Shown here: positions 61,511-64,000 of the stretch, piece by piece
How positions within the stretch are numbered: the stretch's first letter is position 1
How the letters are laid out: each line of letters opens with the position of its first letter
Assembly (NCBI GenBank): GCA_907165065.1
Contig: OU015524.1
Span: 39,313,295 to 39,377,294 of the forward strand
Direction: 5' to 3'
Source of the DNA: Caprimulgus europaeus
Taxonomy: Eukaryota; Chordata; Aves; Caprimulgiformes; Caprimulgidae
Length of the DNA stretch: 64,000 bases
The notes under the pieces: model-generated
Seen by the model: the letters and a program-made list of their open reading frames with translations, nothing else
Databases searched by the model: none
What the model was told of the DNA's origin: nothing
Translations under genes and position numbers: made by a program

Positions 61511-64000
61511 AGTCCTCTGTGTCCCTCCCTGTAGCTTTTTGGGTGGCGGCGCTGCTGGCCACAGAGCAACATGAGGAGCGCGGGTTTGACGGCAGCTCCT
61601 GCCCGGTCCCTGCCGTAAACCCTCGAAGAGAGGCCCTGCCGCACGCCAGCGGCCTGCTGGCCTTCGCCCCGGCCTGTCTCAGCCGGGTTATTAAAAGCTA
61701 AGAGAGTAACAACATGGCTAGGAGATGTAAACACGCGCAGTGAGTAGCACCTAGTGGGAGGCGGAGGTTATGGGAGCCCTCACGGAGCGCACTTAGCCTG
61801 AGTGGTACCGACATCGCCGGTCAGGGGAGAGGTTATTGCCAGTGTCCGCAGGATACATCCCACAGTGCTGGGACAGGGTGAGGAAAAGATGATGTGCGGC
61901 TGAGAGAAAAGTACCCTGGTGGCAGCGGGAAGGAGGTGGGGGAAGAATTGTTTCAAAATAAATGCTCTGGAAAAAAATTATCTCATGTGGGACATTTACA
62001 GCTAAATTAGACAAAACACGAGTGGGTTCAGTCTTGTTCTAAATCAGGTAGGAATACTGGAAATGATCCGTCAAATACTTAATTGTACCTGTAGTAGTAT
62101 CTGAAGAGCTAAATAGTGCTCAGTAACATAGAAGAGTTTTCTAGTTCTGCAGGATTACTGTAAAAATACATTTTGCTGCAAGAAAACAAGTCTCTACCTG
62201 CTAAGTAGTGATGTACAGGCTAGGTTCAATTTAGGACCTTTTCCATCTTAGAAATAAAGTATAACAGAAAGATGAGAGATGTGTAGTATTGCTCTTTGAT
62301 TTAAAAAATTTGTGTAGAAACATGTTAGTTTCCTAGGAGGAATGAGGTCTATTCAGAACCTGTTAAATATTGTTGTATGTGGGGTTTTTTTAATCCTATA
62401 CTAAATGAAGTGGTCTTTTGCACACTGAAATTTAAGCCAATTTGAGTTTTCTGTTATGTGTTTTCAGGATTTTGGAAACTACTTTTACAATAAATTTTCA
62501 TGTATCACTAGTTGAAAAGTGCTACTGTACATTTGCATAAGCTATTTTAAATCTGATGGATTAGAAACAAGTCTCAATCCTTTCCAGCAGTCCCAGTCTA
62601 TCACTATTTTACCCTCTTTGTGGACTTTGCAGGCGATGCTCTGAATTCATGGAACGCACTGGTTTGATACAATTACTATCCATTTTAAGACAATCAGTAA
62701 ACATCGGTTGAATTGTGAGTAGTTTAGCTTGTTTAAAGCTAATGTATATTATGTATGTAGTGCTGCAGACATAGGACACTTGCTATAATATTTGAAAAAA
62801 ATTATTGGCATAATCTCTCCTTGCAAAAGTTTGTAATGTTTGTTTTTATCTTAATTGATTTAAAGAATGTAATTGCATTTTATTAAGCAGTGACAAACAT
62901 CAAGGAGTACAGTAAGAAATCCCAAGACCATGCTAATATTTCTTACAATTAACAGGGCCACAATGGTGAAAACAGACACTGCTTTTACTGATGATGAGGT
63001 GGCCTGGCCTGCAGAAGGGAGAAGGATGGAAAGATCTTTTTGGCTTTGAAACAGGAAATTGGTTGTAGAATTAAGGTGCTGGAGTGCAGAGTACACAAAC
63101 AGAGCATCTTCTGTGTGATAGTCAAGGACAGACTAAGGAGAAGGACATGGTTTTCCCTATGTGGCATTTATCCCTTTTCTAAATATCCAGATCACACCAA
63201 TTACACTGAAATATCCATTAGCAATAAATGTAACATTGCAGGGGTTTTTTTCCCCTCTTTTTTGTACTCAGTCATTAACCTGCACCTTGCAGTTCTTCAT
63301 GTCTTTTAGAAGTTGCTTGAAAATTAATAACTGTTACCTTTTGTGGAATCAGAAGCACACAGAAGGCCGCTTGCCAGTGCTTGTGATCAGTGAAGACACT
63401 TGAGCTGGAGCCTCCTTAGCTTGCAAGCGGAGAGGTCACTGGCAGCACACGTTGGGAAAGCCTGGAGTGTGCAGTGTTGGGACAGCCTGGAGGGTGCAGC
63501 GTTGGGACAGCCTGGAGTGTGCAGCTGGCCCACAGGGACCTGGGACGTTGAGGTGTGCAGGGACACGGGGCAATGTCTTCTGGCTCTTGAGGAGGGCAGG
63601 GCTTTTGAAGCTTGGGCCTCATACTTCTGCTGCTCTTCTCCTGATGTGTCTTTGAAGGCTCTGGAAGTAAGATGTTATTTTTCACATCCTGCATTCAGAT
63701 AAAAATGCAGATAACTAGTTCTAACTAGCTAAAATGCAGGTTTTAGCCTGTTCATTGATAAAGCATGGGGAGGCTGTGCAGGCCTGCAGTACTGCTTGTT
63801 TTAGGAGGGGGATAGTATAGGGAGTGTGATAGCTGAGACGTGTGCCTGCTGCCTTGCCGACTTGATACATAAATCTCTTAATGTCTTCAGTTTCAGAAAA
63901 CAAGTTCTACATCTTACAAAGCTGCAACTTAAAAAATGGACCAAAAAATGACAGAAATAAATATTACCATCATCTGCTTGAAGTGGATTACAGTGATGTA
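61511..64000. other. Sequence upstream of COX20, no recognised gene
   Basis: Composition returns to AT-rich after the island. No splice-bounded known exon is seen. A 25-bp minisatellite lies at 63,451-63,525. On the minus strand an AATAAA at about 62,880 follows a 78-codon frame (63,096-62,860) with a hydrophobic stretch; this could be 3' UTR of a minus-strand gene to the right. Synteny would predict DESI2 there, but I have no sequence match. Confidence 0.5.
63451..63525. repeat. 25-bp minisatellite, 3 copies
   Basis: GTTGGGACAGCCTGGAGTGT plus five bases repeats with starts at 63,451, 63,476 and 63,501 and few mismatches. Short and GC-richer than its flanks. Confidence 0.9.

Noticed and set aside
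60213-61701. Overlapping 115-214 codon frames around the COX20 promoter
   Set aside because: Composition artefacts of the CpG island; none has a recognisable domain or splice context.

Overview
The window looks like bird nuclear DNA. It is AT-rich and gene-poor, with three sharp CpG islands, CR1 LINE fragments ending in the bird-type 3' tail, and two LTRs that resemble avian ERV LTRs. The gene order EFCAB2(-) / HNRNPU(+) / COX20(-) is the order known from human 1q44, read in the opposite orientation. I cannot name the species. No bacterial, plasmid or phage content is visible.

Layout. 1-9,423 is interpreted as intron 1 of EFCAB2 (minus strand), with one partial LTR and no recognisable coding exon. 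A CpG island (about 8,820-9,960) holds a short first coding exon at 9,424-9,451. That exon is assigned to EFCAB2/DRC8 mainly by synteny; a perfectly palindromic X-box-like site lies just upstream. 9,452-31,100 is intergenic, with one avian ERV LTR (about 17,705-18,708), microsatellites and no supportable gene. A CpG island at about 30,870-33,020 carries the HNRNPU promoter.

HNRNPU occupies 31,599-44,246 as 14 coding exons that join in frame to an 841-residue protein with SAP, acidic, SPRY, P-loop and RGG regions in the usual order. Intron 10 appears to use a GC donor. The 3' UTR probably ends near 45,320. 45,330-57,000 is a convergent intergenic stretch with a minus-strand CR1 element, an (AAT)n tract and an unexplained 2-kb patch of broken minus-strand reading frames. 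COX20 (minus strand) is complete in four exons, 60,862 down to 57,638, encoding 113 residues. Its CpG-island promoter is at about 60,330-61,510. The last 2.5 kb has no recognised gene; a minus-strand poly(A)-like signal near 62,880 may mark the 3' end of another gene beyond the window.

The three genes are functionally unrelated: an axonemal nexin-dynein regulatory subunit, a nuclear RNA/chromatin scaffold protein, and a mitochondrial complex IV assembly factor. They are a conserved syntenic block, not a pathway. I found no new biological system. The observations most worth checking are the GC-AG intron in HNRNPU, the promoter-like CRE/ETS composite inside HNRNPU intron 1, and the palindromic X-box at the EFCAB2 start.
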